NCBI GenBank assembly: GCA_009911195.1
Contig: QXWV01000053.1
Coordinates: 1-64,000, forward strand
Length of the DNA: 64,000 nt
Reading direction: 5' to 3'
Origin: Lachnospiraceae bacterium
Lineage (GTDB): Bacteria > Bacillota > Clostridia > Lachnospirales > Lachnospiraceae
Shown here: piece after piece, positions 18,630 to 26,657 of the stretch
Layout: the number at the start of each line of letters is the position of its first letter
Numbering within the stretch: the first letter of the stretch is position 1
Made by a program: the position numbers and the translations under genes
The notes under the pieces: model-generated
Seen by the model: only the letters and a program-made list of their open reading frames with translations
What the model was told of the DNA's origin: nothing
Database searches by the model: none

Positions 18630-18929
18630 TCAGCCCATGGCTTTTTTGGCCTGTTCCAGCGCTTTTGCACCATCAACCATTCCGTAAGTCCTCACATCTA
18701 TAGCCTCTATGATTTTCTCCGGATATTCCTTTTTCCATTTTGCAAGCATATATTTTACCTGGGGGCCAAGCATAACAATATCCGCGCCGGGAATTACATT
18801 AGAGGCGTCTGCCGCCGGATATGCGGCAATTTTGCATTTGTAACCGGTTTCTTCCGCCGCTTTTTCCATTCGTTTTACCAATAAACTGGTGGACATGCCT
18901 GCTGCACATATTAATACGATATTCTTCAT
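18630..18929 (-). CDS. PTS lactose/cellobiose-type EIIB
   Basis: A 99-residue EIIB with the active cysteine C8 in MKNIVLICAAGMSTSLL, the standard Lac/cellobiose phosphorylation loop. It transfers phosphate from EIIA to the sugar bound by EIIC. The frame is open to 18974 but that extension encodes the structured leader; the ATG at 18929 follows GGAAGGAAA and matches the family's N-terminus. Confidence 0.93.
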   Translation of the reverse strand: MKNIVLICAAGMSTSLLVKRMEKAAEETGYKCKIAAYPAADASNVIPGADIVMLGPQVKYMLAKWKKEYPEKIIEAIDVRTYGMVDGAKALEQAKKAMG

Positions 18930-18939
18930 TTTCCTTCCC

Positions 18940-18999
18940 ATTTCTGCGCTGTTATTTGCGCTCAAAGTTTTCACTCCTGCCTGTATTTTGAAGTGAGCG
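18940..18999 (-). promoter_or_regulatory. Structured leader before EIIB
   Basis: On the minus strand GCGC (18958-18961), AAATAACA and GCGC (18946-18949) form a small hairpin directly before AGAAATGGGAAGG, the ribosome site. An alternative 6-bp pairing, CGCTCA (18994-18999) with TGAGCG (18959-18964), would exclude it. The downstream half shares the AGAAATGRG sequence of the pseudoknot leaders. Confidence 0.45.
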
Positions 19000-19006
19000 T
19001 TTTTGT

Positions 19007-19681
19007 TTACTCATTGTCTATCAACGCGGCGTGCATATAAGCCTTTACCTTGCAGTCGGCTTCTGCTTCCATCGCCCTGACTTCTCCCATCGTATGATAA
19101 TAATCATAATATGGTACATCGTTCACTGTTCCCCTGAAAATTGTATAGTTTCGGAGTCCGTCAAACCAAGTTTTCTCGTCCTCTTCGCTCATGGATACAT
19201 AGACTGTAGGCGTAAAACCAACCAAGTCTTCGCAGTTTTCGCCATAATATAGCTGAATTTCCCTTCCCTCCTTTCTAAGCGCCCTCACTGCAGATGTCAC
19301 CGCCTCATACGTATAATAGTGGCGGGGATGCAAAGTCCCCCTTCCATGGGTAATTACGCAGTCCGCTTCTTCCTTTTTCAGGTAATCTGCCATTTTTTCT
19401 GCAAATTCCCCCACCCCTGGAAGTTCTGCCGAAGTATAATCCAGGCAATAAGCATCACATCCCATCGCCTCTGCCGTATCCATAATCTCTTTTTTCAACG
19501 CTTCCTCATATTTTTGCTTTTCTTCCTCTGTTGCCTCCGGGTCTGTAAGCCTTCCTTTTACTACATGGACAAAAGTGCACTTCGCCCCTTCTTTTGCATA
19601 TTTTATCATCATGGGGCCCCCCTGCAATTCCGCATCCAGGGGATGTGCCCCTATAGATATAATCCTTTTATATTTTCCCAT
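19007..19681 (-). CDS. PIG-L family deacetylase-like protein
   Basis: A 224-residue protein of the PIG-L (LmbE) family, whose members remove N-acetyl groups from sugars with a zinc ion. The usual PHPDD motif reads GAHPLDAEL (residues 11-19): the zinc ligands H13 and D16 remain but the catalytic aspartate position is leucine. LHPRHYYTYEAV near residue 118 provides the third ligand. Lying between PTS genes, it may act on the imported amino-sugar, as ChbG does for chitobiose, though loss of the aspartate makes a changed reaction possible. Confidence 0.82.
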   Translation of the reverse strand: MGKYKRIISIGAHPLDAELQGGPMMIKYAKEGAKCTFVHVVKGRLTDPEATEEEKQKYEEALKKEIMDTAEAMGCDAYCLDYTSAELPGVGEFAEKMADYLKKEEADCVITHGRGTLHPRHYYTYEAVTSAVRALRKEGREIQLYYGENCEDLVGFTPTVYVSMSEEDEKTWFDGLRNYTIFRGTVNDVPYYDYYHTMGEVRAMEAEADCKVKAYMHAALIDNE

Positions 19682-19683
19682 TT

Positions 19684-19715
19684 TTCCTCATTTCCGCGCT
19701 GATTATGCGCATAAT
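19684..19715 (-). promoter_or_regulatory. Structured leader before PIG-L gene
   Basis: On the minus strand the palindrome ATTAT-GCGC-ATAAT (19702-19715) is followed by CA, GCGC (19696-19699) and GGAAATGAGG. Either a GCGC-GCGC hairpin or a loop interaction is possible. The layout closely matches the EIIB leader in the same operon. Confidence 0.4.
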
Positions 19716-19774
19716 GGAATTTATTCCCACGCCGCATCCACCTCATATACCGTTAAATACAGCGTGGGAGTTTC

Positions 19775-20719
19775 CTATAATTTTTTTCTGTATAACCGGT
19801 ATGTCCGGTATGTGCTCATTCCATGCCTTTCATAAAACCTCATGGCATCCCCATGCGTCCACAGGAAGTAGGCATAGCAGATTCCCCGCTTCTGCATTTC
19901 ACGCATCTGCAAATCAAACAGGATTCCTCCAATACCGGATGAACGCAAATCCTCTTTTACCCCAATGGGTCCAAACCTGGCATCATTTCCATCTATTTTC
20001 CGCATACAGTACCCGACTACCTGGTCCTTTTCATCCACTGCGAGCAAAATAGTATCTTCCGCTTCTTTTTTCCGAAGAGCCTGCAAAATATTCCTTACCC
20101 ATCCGGCATCAAATTCCTGTTTTGTAAACTCCAGCACTTTATCCATATACCTTTCCGAATAAGAACAGAATTTCCAGCCTTTCTTTTGGAAATCTTCCAT
20201 TTTCTGCAAGGTATGGCACGGAATAGAATAGGTAAACAGGCTTCTCTGCATACTCACAGCATCCCCCGCTTTTTCATATGCATTCTTTTCAAAAAAGGAT
20301 AATGCCCCATCATAGCTAATATCTATCCCCGGCGTAAAATAATTCGGGCTATACGCGCATAAGGTAATTTCTTTCACCTGGCGTTCTTTCAAACGCTTTT
20401 CCACTTCATCCAGCAGAATCTGGCCACACCCCTGCTTTTGGTATTCCTGAAGAACATACATGATGCTAATCCATCCCCTGTCGGGCTCCAGCCCCCTTGT
20501 CAAATAAGGGTATTTCCTCTTGATACCTAAGCAAAATCCAATGATATGCCCATCTTTTACCAGCGACAACGCCAAATCCCGGTCAAAATTCTCATCCATT
20601 ACAACCTGCTGGAAAAAGCGTTCCTCGCTCACCGGGTCATACAAAAGCGATTTATTCCATCCCGCTACAATTTGTTCCATATCCTTCTGTCGATAACTTC
20701 TCAGCTCATAATTCCCCAT
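19775..20719 (-). CDS. Tandem GNAT acetyltransferase
   Basis: A 314-residue protein with two GNAT folds. The first (about residues 1-140) has the acetyl-CoA loop VLQEYQKQGCGQILLDEVE; the second (about 165-314) has IGVKEDLRSSGIGGILFD and ends in a typical WTHGDAMRFYERHGM. The arrangement resembles mycothiol synthase-type double acetyltransferases. It begins two bases after the EIIC stop and lies upstream of the PIG-L gene, so acetylation and deacetylation activities are encoded side by side; the substrate is unknown. Confidence 0.87.
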   Translation of the reverse strand: MGNYELRSYRQKDMEQIVAGWNKSLLYDPVSEERFFQQVVMDENFDRDLALSLVKDGHIIGFCLGIKRKYPYLTRGLEPDRGWISIMYVLQEYQKQGCGQILLDEVEKRLKERQVKEITLCAYSPNYFTPGIDISYDGALSFFEKNAYEKAGDAVSMQRSLFTYSIPCHTLQKMEDFQKKGWKFCSYSERYMDKVLEFTKQEFDAGWVRNILQALRKKEAEDTILLAVDEKDQVVGYCMRKIDGNDARFGPIGVKEDLRSSGIGGILFDLQMREMQKRGICYAYFLWTHGDAMRFYERHGMSTYRTYRLYRKKL

Positions 20720-20721
20720 TT

Positions 20722-22065
20722 TCAGGTTTCACTCTCCTTTTCATATTTCGCTTCTTCTGCCAGTTCCTGCTTTTCCATCACCTTGAAAAATGGAAGGAAA
20801 ATCAAAAATACGAGGACAAAACTAAGCAACGATATGAGTACTGCGGAAAATTTAAACCCGGTACCTATAAATGCCCCCAACGGTACTGGCATCGTCCATA
20901 CAGTCATGGCTACTACCGGAGGAGTCAGCCCAATCACAGCTAAAATTGCGTTAAAAATCCAGAGTGCAGTAAATCCCAAAACCCACGGCACGAACATAAG
21001 CGGGTTTAATACGATAGGAAGCCCGTACATAATCGGCTCCGCAATATTGAAGATAGAACCCGGAAGCCCTACTTTACCCAATACCTTAAAACGTTTCACC
21101 TTGCTGCAGCAGCATAGCAGGGCGATTGGGAATACTGAAACCCTTACGTAATAGTTAGTCCATTGTTCGGTAAACATATACGGGATAGCCTGGCCGGCAG
21201 CAAATGCATTGATATTATCAGTAATCATATTCGTCCAAATCGGACCCATGATAGAAGATACAATATTTGAGCCGTGTATCCCCACAAACCAAAGCAACCT
21301 GTCCAGGAAAAATCCTGCCCCCTGTGCAATCGGCCCGCTTCCGCCAACTACCAGTTTCGCCATTACTGCATTAATCAATGCCAGAAAATCAAAACCGGCA
21401 ATGCCCTGCCCTAAGATAGCGCTTATTACTACAACTACGCTCACCGGAATCATACTGGTAAATGCCGCCCCTATCATAGGTGGAACTGCTTCCGGCATTT
21501 TGATAACCAGCTTCTTTCCAATCAGGAAACGGTAAATTTCCACCGCCATAATACTGATGATAATACCTCCGAAAAGGCTGGGCGAACCTAATATATAGGT
21601 TGGCCAGTCAAAGTTTTCGGTAAATGTGGAAAAATCAACGAAGCAGAAAAATGATGCCATGGCGACAATCGCCCCTACAACAGGGGATACATTTTCATCC
21701 CTTTTGTGGTAATAGTCCCCAAGGAAATATCCGTTCAGAATCGCCGCCAGCAAGGCCAGTATGTTGAGCGATACAAACACGATTTGAAGCAGCCATGGCC
21801 TGCACGGGTTCACTATAGCGTCAATGGCATTAGCCACTCCCGGCATGTTCAACCCCGAACCCTCAACAAATAGCCCGCTCAAATTTAAAATCAGTGTTGC
21901 CGCTGCCCCCAACAGCATGTATGGCATCATTGTTATAAATACGTTTTGCAATGCCTCCAAATACCTAATCTGCGCTACCCTCAACAAAGGCGGCGCCATT
22001 TTCTGCTCTACAAAATCCGTGAGCACTTGTAACCAGTTCCTTTTTTGTTCTTTTGTTTGTCCCAT
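20722..22065 (-). CDS. PTS lactose/cellobiose-type EIIC
   Basis: A 447-residue membrane permease of the Lac/cellobiose PTS family (CelB-like), with about ten hydrophobic segments, RYLEALQNVFITMMPYML near residue 35, FLDRLLWFVGIHGSN near 260 and the substrate-site region NIAEPIMYGLPIVLNPLMFVP near 345. It carries a beta-linked disaccharide or similar sugar inward while EIIB phosphorylates it. AGGGG eight bases upstream favours ATG 22065. It is the first gene of the operon, driven from the control region shared with the RpiR gene. Confidence 0.93.
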   Translation of the reverse strand: MGQTKEQKRNWLQVLTDFVEQKMAPPLLRVAQIRYLEALQNVFITMMPYMLLGAAATLILNLSGLFVEGSGLNMPGVANAIDAIVNPCRPWLLQIVFVSLNILALLAAILNGYFLGDYYHKRDENVSPVVGAIVAMASFFCFVDFSTFTENFDWPTYILGSPSLFGGIIISIMAVEIYRFLIGKKLVIKMPEAVPPMIGAAFTSMIPVSVVVVISAILGQGIAGFDFLALINAVMAKLVVGGSGPIAQGAGFFLDRLLWFVGIHGSNIVSSIMGPIWTNMITDNINAFAAGQAIPYMFTEQWTNYYVRVSVFPIALLCCCSKVKRFKVLGKVGLPGSIFNIAEPIMYGLPIVLNPLMFVPWVLGFTALWIFNAILAVIGLTPPVVAMTVWTMPVPLGAFIGTGFKFSAVLISLLSFVLVFLIFLPFFKVMEKQELAEEAKYEKESET

Positions 22066-22093
22066 AAGCTGAACCCCTTCCTCTTTTTTCTTC

Positions 22094-22122
22094 ATTATAC
22101 ATTACTCTTTTCCTCATTTCAA
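22094..22122 (-). promoter_or_regulatory. Promoter of the PTS operon
   Basis: On the minus strand TTGAAA (22117-22122) and TATAAT (22094-22099) have the ideal 17-base spacing, 28 bp before the EIIC start. The upstream repeats overlap the -35 box. Confidence 0.75.
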
Positions 22123-22157
22123 CACTTTTCTCATTTATTTTGAAACTTTTCTCATTT
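22104..22157. promoter_or_regulatory. Triple direct repeat, probable RpiR operator
   Basis: ACTTTTCTCATTT occurs exactly at 22124-22136 and 22145-22157, and in the variant ACTCTTTTCCTCATTT at 22104-22119. The repeats are about 20-21 bp apart, two helical turns, and cover the PTS promoter. The divergent RpiR-family gene is the natural candidate for binding them. Confidence 0.65.
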
Positions 22158-22159
22158 TG

Positions 22160-22188
22160 TTGCTTTTTATACCCTTACATGTTATACT
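22160..22188 (+). promoter_or_regulatory. Promoter of the RpiR-family gene
   Basis: TTGCTT (22160-22165) and TATACT (22183-22188) are 17 bases apart with an extended TG before the -10 box. It starts directly beside the triple repeat, which suggests shared control of both directions. Confidence 0.6.
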
Positions 22189-22294
22189 TGGTTTACCATA
22201 TATCGCCAATTTATTCAGCGCAATGATGATACTTTTTCGCATCAGCGCAATTTATACCACTAAAAATTTACGGTTAAACCGGACAAGGAGACCT

Positions 22295-23053
22295 ATGAAT
22301 CCACTGGAATTAATTTCTTTACACGAGCAGAACTTTACAAAATCTGATATTAAGGTAAAAAATTTTGTTTTGAATAATCTGGAAATCATAACAGCCCGTT
22401 CTATAGATATGATTGCAGATAAAGCCGGCGTATCCAAATCCGCCCTTTTGCGCTTCTGCAAAAAACTTGGATACGAAGGCTATTCCGAATTTAAATATGA
22501 AGTGTCCAAATATCTTTTATCCGGTACGCTCTATAACCCGGAAGGCGTAAAATCAAATAAAAATGTTATTTCCTATTATGTAGATTGTATTCAAAAACTC
22601 CCCAATTATATTTCGGAAGAAATCTACCACCGTTTGGGCAGTTTTATTCAGGAAGCCGCAAAAATTAGAATCTACGGGCTTCATGAAAGCGGGCTTTCCG
22701 CCCAGTATCTTTCCTATCGCCTGGCCACTTTGGGCATTGATTCGGAACCTTTGATTTTTTCCGGCCTATTTAGCGAAAAAGCTTCCTTTTCCACTCAAAA
22801 TGATTTAAATATTTTTATTTCCGTTTCCGGCACTACACAGGAAATCATCGAAGCATCAAAGGTTTCCCTGGATAAATGCGCAAAAACCGCCATGATAACC
22901 CAGAACAGCAAATCGCCCTATGCAAGCCAGTATGACAGTTTTCTTTCCATTCCTTCTATTGGCTTTACGAAAAACGAATTCTTCCTCGATTCCCAGGCTA
23001 TATTTTTTATTACAATTGATTTACTTATTAATAAACTATCCAAATTGCTATAG
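22295..23053 (+). CDS. RpiR family phosphosugar-sensing regulator
   Basis: A 252-residue regulator with an N-terminal RpiR helix-turn-helix (about residues 1-75, IADKAGVSKSALLRFCKKLGYEGYSEFK) and a C-terminal SIS domain (about 95-240, IRIYGLHESGLSAQYLSYRLATLG and FISVSGTTQEIIEAS) that binds phosphosugars. AAGGAG four bases before the ATG at 22295 fixes the start; the longer frame is spurious. Divergent from the PTS operon, it most likely controls it in response to the phosphorylated imported sugar. Confidence 0.92.
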   Translation: MNPLELISLHEQNFTKSDIKVKNFVLNNLEIITARSIDMIADKAGVSKSALLRFCKKLGYEGYSEFKYEVSKYLLSGTLYNPEGVKSNKNVISYYVDCIQKLPNYISEEIYHRLGSFIQEAAKIRIYGLHESGLSAQYLSYRLATLGIDSEPLIFSGLFSEKASFSTQNDLNIFISVSGTTQEIIEASKVSLDKCAKTAMITQNSKSPYASQYDSFLSIPSIGFTKNEFFLDSQAIFFITIDLLINKLSKLL

Positions 23054-23197
23054 GAAAAGCCGAAAAAGTTTTCCCACATTGGCACAGGAAAATCAATTTT
23101 CGTGTATTTATATATATTGACATCTTATTTTGCATATTTTAGAATCAGTATAGAAAATTTTAATGCTTATGGGCAATTCATTTCACGGGGGCACTTT

Positions 23198-24283
23198 ATG
23201 GCAAAAGATAATATGACTGATATATTTTCCAAAAATCATACTTTAACCACAAAAGGGATTTTAGTAATTCTGCTCCTGGCACATCATGTATTTTACCCGG
23301 ACATTATTACCGCTTATGGCATAAATACCATTTTAGATGATGTCTTTTTAGTGAACAGAATTGTACTATACTTCAAAATATGTATTGCAGGTTTCGCCTT
23401 TTTAACAGCTTTCGGCACTGCACGTATCCTGAAAGCCCAAGAAGATAAGAGCTTCCGAAATCTCTTCCGCCTTACTGCCACAAGGCTTATAAAGCTGGAA
23501 TCGGCTGTTTTTATCATATATATCCTGGCCATCTTTTACAAGCAGTTTATTATTGGGCAATCCTTAAAAGATTTATATACGCCGGACGGGCGCAATATCC
23601 CTTTGATGGCATTACGCATGTTTATTGACATGATAGGTATGGCGGCTTATGCCCTAACCCCTACGTTCAATGTGACCTGGTGGTATTTATCTTTTGCCAT
23701 CTTATTGATTTGCGCTATGCCTTTTATTTATTTGGCTTATGAAAAATTCCGTTATCTTTTACTGCCCATCGGATGCCTGCTCCCCTATACCATACCGGAC
23801 TCCAATTCCTCGTTTTTTTCATTGCTTCCTATTGTAATATTAGGAACTGCATTCAGTTATGAAGGCTGGTTTGAGCGCATAAAGGCAAACAGAAAAAAGG
23901 GCCGCCCCACTATCCGGCTAATAGCGGGTTGTGCCCTCCTTTATATTGGCTTTCTTGTCCACGGGTATGTCAACATAACATTCTGTTACATATTCGCATT
24001 TGTAATCCCTTTCCTGGTATATGAATACATTTCCTATATCCCGGTTATCCAATCCATCCTCAAATACCTGGGAAAACATGCCACAAATATTTTTTTAATC
24101 CATACCTTTATTTATTATTATTTTTACAGCGATTTTATATATTCCTTTCATTCCACATGGTATATTCTGCCTGTGCTTACCATCGCCAGCCTTGGCGTTT
24201 CTATTGTCATAGAATTAGTCAAGAAATATTCCGGCTATAACAGGCTGGTAAACAAACTATTGAGGTATATGGAGAGCATTTAA
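23198..24283 (+). CDS. Acyltransferase-3-like membrane protein
   Basis: A 361-residue integral membrane protein with about ten helices resembling the acyltransferase-3 family. The first helix reads KGILVILLLAHHVF (near residue 20), where the histidines take the place of the family's catalytic His. Family members O-acetylate cell-surface sugars or peptidoglycan. GGGGG six bases before the ATG at 23198 sets the start. It stands alone and its 3' end overlaps the convergent neighbour by 27 bp. Confidence 0.78.
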   Translation: MAKDNMTDIFSKNHTLTTKGILVILLLAHHVFYPDIITAYGINTILDDVFLVNRIVLYFKICIAGFAFLTAFGTARILKAQEDKSFRNLFRLTATRLIKLESAVFIIYILAIFYKQFIIGQSLKDLYTPDGRNIPLMALRMFIDMIGMAAYALTPTFNVTWWYLSFAILLICAMPFIYLAYEKFRYLLLPIGCLLPYTIPDSNSSFFSLLPIVILGTAFSYEGWFERIKANRKKGRPTIRLIAGCALLYIGFLVHGYVNITFCYIFAFVIPFLVYEYISYIPVIQSILKYLGKHATNIFLIHTFIYYYFYSDFIYSFHSTWYILPVLTIASLGVSIVIELVKKYSGYNRLVNKLLRYMESI

Positions 24284-25372
24284 GCGCTTTTCCCATTCCT
24301 GGTATTCCTGGATGTCTTTCCTGCTTCCTATAATTCCCTCCATCATTTCCATAATCATATCGTAATTGCTTTCCGACTGTTTATCAAAAAGAAGTGACCA
24401 GTTTTTTTCCGGGTCATTTTCATCCGCATAACTGACCCCCTGGGCATTGGTGTACAAAATCCCCGCGGCGGTCCTGTAGCATAGCCCTTCGATTTCTATA
24501 GATGCATAAAAAGAAGCCATTTCATTGCTTTGTACCAGATTTGGATACTTGGCCTTGTATGTTTCTACCAGCTTCTTATAGGCTTCCACATCCGCTTTGC
24601 TCTGAAAAAGGATATGGGCCATTTTCCCCTTCATGCCATTGGGTATCATAATTTCAATCCCCGTAGCCGCATTCCTGCTAAATGTATAGCCAGCCAGTTC
24701 CCCTTCTTCCAGTTTGCCCGTTCCAAAATACTGGGCAAGCATGGATTTCAGCGCATCATCCACCACCATGATATTTCCATCCATGGTCGAATTGCCGCAG
24801 GGAATCAAGAAGCTTCTGCCGGTTGCCCTGTCCGTCTGCAGCTTACATCCATCCTCGACAAAACGGCAAGTATACCCTGTGGTTTTATCTGTAACCACGA
24901 AGGTATCCCCTTCCCCTTTTTCCACCGTATACAGGGAATTATCTTGTCTGAAACGCTCCGTTCCGGTAATCTGATAATAGATTTCCCCTTCCGATAAGCC
25001 TTTTTCTTTCCTGATATCTATGCCCAGCAGTTCCGACAACATATCCGTTGTGATGGAATTTTCTTTTTTGACCTTGACCTTCTGTCCCTGCTTTTCCTCA
25101 TCTTTACGGACGCGCTCCTGCATATCGTCAATGGCTTTATCCACGCTGCGCATCATTTTATTCCACTGGCGCATGGTAAAGGACTGGGCACCGATAGGAA
25201 TAGATGTTTCCGTTTCCCCTCTCCGTACCTTATCATAAATTTCCTGTTTCCGTTTGCCTATGGCTTCCATTAAGGATTCTGTTTCCTGTTTATTTTCACC
25301 GGTTTTCCTTCCATTGAAAAAATAACCATATCCCCCTTGGACATATCTTTGTGTATTCGATACTCCACTCAT
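24257..25372 (-). CDS. Unrecognised protein, last gene of ECF sigma operon
   Basis: A 371-residue soluble protein I do not recognise. Residues 1-20 are rich in Gly and Tyr (MSGVSNTQRYVQGGYGYFFN). A charged helical part (about 30-115) follows, and then a beta-rich part with FVVTDKTTGYTCRFVEDGCK and LIPCGNSTMDGN. There is no signal peptide or membrane segment. Its ATG overlaps the stop of the preceding gene as ATGA, which implies translational coupling. The four-gene operon begins with an ECF sigma factor, so it is probably part of that stress or envelope response. Confidence 0.75.
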   Translation of the reverse strand: MSGVSNTQRYVQGGYGYFFNGRKTGENKQETESLMEAIGKRKQEIYDKVRRGETETSIPIGAQSFTMRQWNKMMRSVDKAIDDMQERVRKDEEKQGQKVKVKKENSITTDMLSELLGIDIRKEKGLSEGEIYYQITGTERFRQDNSLYTVEKGEGDTFVVTDKTTGYTCRFVEDGCKLQTDRATGRSFLIPCGNSTMDGNIMVVDDALKSMLAQYFGTGKLEEGELAGYTFSRNAATGIEIMIPNGMKGKMAHILFQSKADVEAYKKLVETYKAKYPNLVQSNEMASFYASIEIEGLCYRTAAGILYTNAQGVSYADENDPEKNWSLLFDKQSESNYDMIMEMMEGIIGSRKDIQEYQEWEKRLNALHIPQ

Positions 25373-26058
25373 CCCAATTCCCCTTCCCTTTCTCCGGTCA
25401 GGGCTTCCAACTGCCATTCCTTCAGCTTGAACACACCCTTGTCCTTATCTGCACCTTCATAACCAATAAATCCATTCGTACTTCCGCTCTTCTCCGCCGC
25501 TTCTTTTGCGCTCTCCACGCTGTCCGCATTCTGTTCTTCGCTGCTTTTTCCGATACCGTCTTCCATCTCTTCAATTTCATGCTTCATCTGCTGGATTTTT
25601 CCATCCAGCTTCAACGCCCTTAAAATGCGGTTAATATCTTCCGGGGAAAACATCCCAATCGCTTTTGCCAAATCCCCTACGCTATCCCTGTTCACCATCA
25701 GGCAGCCGCCCTCCGACAGTGGAATGCGGATGACCTGTTCCATATGGTTTAAATCTATATTTCCAAGGCAAAGCCATTTCCTTTCGTTATCCAGCGTAAA
25801 TATGACTCCATTATATTCTATTACGCCATCCTCATTGGCCAGGTAAGAGTATGGAGCGCCCTGATTTTTTTCCGGAAGGGCTTCTTTATATAAATCTTCT
25901 GTTATCTTCATATTCCTTTCCACCAGACCCTTATCCTCAAAGGGCCTCTTCCGGCTTTCCAGAGTTGTCTGCCTTGTATCCTCCTGAGCGTCCGCCTTGT
26001 TATTTAACATACTATTGTAGTAATAATTGCTGGAAAATCCAATTCCGCTTACTCCCAT
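25369..26058 (-). CDS. Unrecognised protein, third gene of ECF sigma operon
   Basis: A 229-residue soluble protein of unknown function. The N-terminus MGVSGIGFSSNYYYNSMLNN resembles in style that of the next gene's product. The middle contains a compact beta segment (YNGVIFTLDNERKWLCLGNI) and then FSPEDINRILRALKLDGKIQQ with a predicted coiled-coil (about residues 140-175). There is no export signal. GAGGG precedes the ATG. The start lies 14 bp after the previous stop, and the gene is coupled to the next by an ATGA overlap. Confidence 0.75.
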   Translation of the reverse strand: MGVSGIGFSSNYYYNSMLNNKADAQEDTRQTTLESRKRPFEDKGLVERNMKITEDLYKEALPEKNQGAPYSYLANEDGVIEYNGVIFTLDNERKWLCLGNIDLNHMEQVIRIPLSEGGCLMVNRDSVGDLAKAIGMFSPEDINRILRALKLDGKIQQMKHEIEEMEDGIGKSSEEQNADSVESAKEAAEKSGSTNGFIGYEGADKDKGVFKLKEWQLEALTGEREGELG

Positions 26059-26072
26059 TTTAACCCTCTTTT

Positions 26073-26657
26073 CTACGCCTTAGCGCTTGCCTCGGCACTT
26101 GCCACTGCATACGCTATACGTTCCATCGCATCTTTACTTTCCTTCCGTGAGGAAGCCCCATCATATAAATATGCTTTCCATTCACCGTCATCGGTCTTTT
26201 TTTCCACATATATCCAGCCGGCTTCTGCACCATCCATCCTTTCGCCATCCCCTTTAGCTTTCAGCACATAGCCTTCCAATACATTTACTTCAACCATATC
26301 GCACTCCCCATAGGAAATCCCCCTCACCGGAATCGCCTTAGCTGCTGGCGCATTCCTTTCCGTACAGACATTGATATTTTCCATCCTGGTTGACCCGGCT
26401 TCCCTTTCCAACTGGCGCAACGGCTGACTGCCCGGACGCCCGCCTTCTTCCGATTTCCTATGATGTGCTTTCATCGCTTCTTCCTGCACCATGCTTTTTT
26501 GCAGGCTGCTACGGAAACTGTCTTCTTCCGGCTTCACCTTACAGCTTTTTGTAGAAATATCCCCCAGCTTCTTTGCATTCCCTTTTCCCTGCATACCGCC
26601 CGGCCCGCTTATTTCCGCCCTGCTTTGCTCCCTTTGATTCCAATCGTTAATCCGCAT
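26073..26657 (-). CDS. Unrecognised protein, second gene of ECF sigma operon
   Basis: A 194-residue hydrophilic protein with no family I recognise. The N-terminal half is basic and low in order. The C-terminal half (about residues 100-190) contains GISYGECDMVEVNVLEGYVLKA and WIYVEKKTDDGEWKAYLYDG, likely a small beta domain, then an Ala-rich helix. It has no membrane segment, so it does not look like a usual anti-sigma factor, but its position directly after the sigma gene (11-bp overlap) makes a cytoplasmic regulator possible. AAGG precedes the ATG at 26657. Confidence 0.7.
   Translation of the reverse strand: MRINDWNQREQSRAEISGPGGMQGKGNAKKLGDISTKSCKVKPEEDSFRSSLQKSMVQEEAMKAHHRKSEEGGRPGSQPLRQLEREAGSTRMENINVCTERNAPAAKAIPVRGISYGECDMVEVNVLEGYVLKAKGDGERMDGAEAGWIYVEKKTDDGEWKAYLYDGASSRKESKDAMERIAYAVASAEASAKA

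Noticed and set aside
22104-22157. Repeats considered as a CRISPR fragment
   Set aside because: Units are 13 bp with 7-8 bp between them and lie on a promoter, so they fit an operator and not a CRISPR array.
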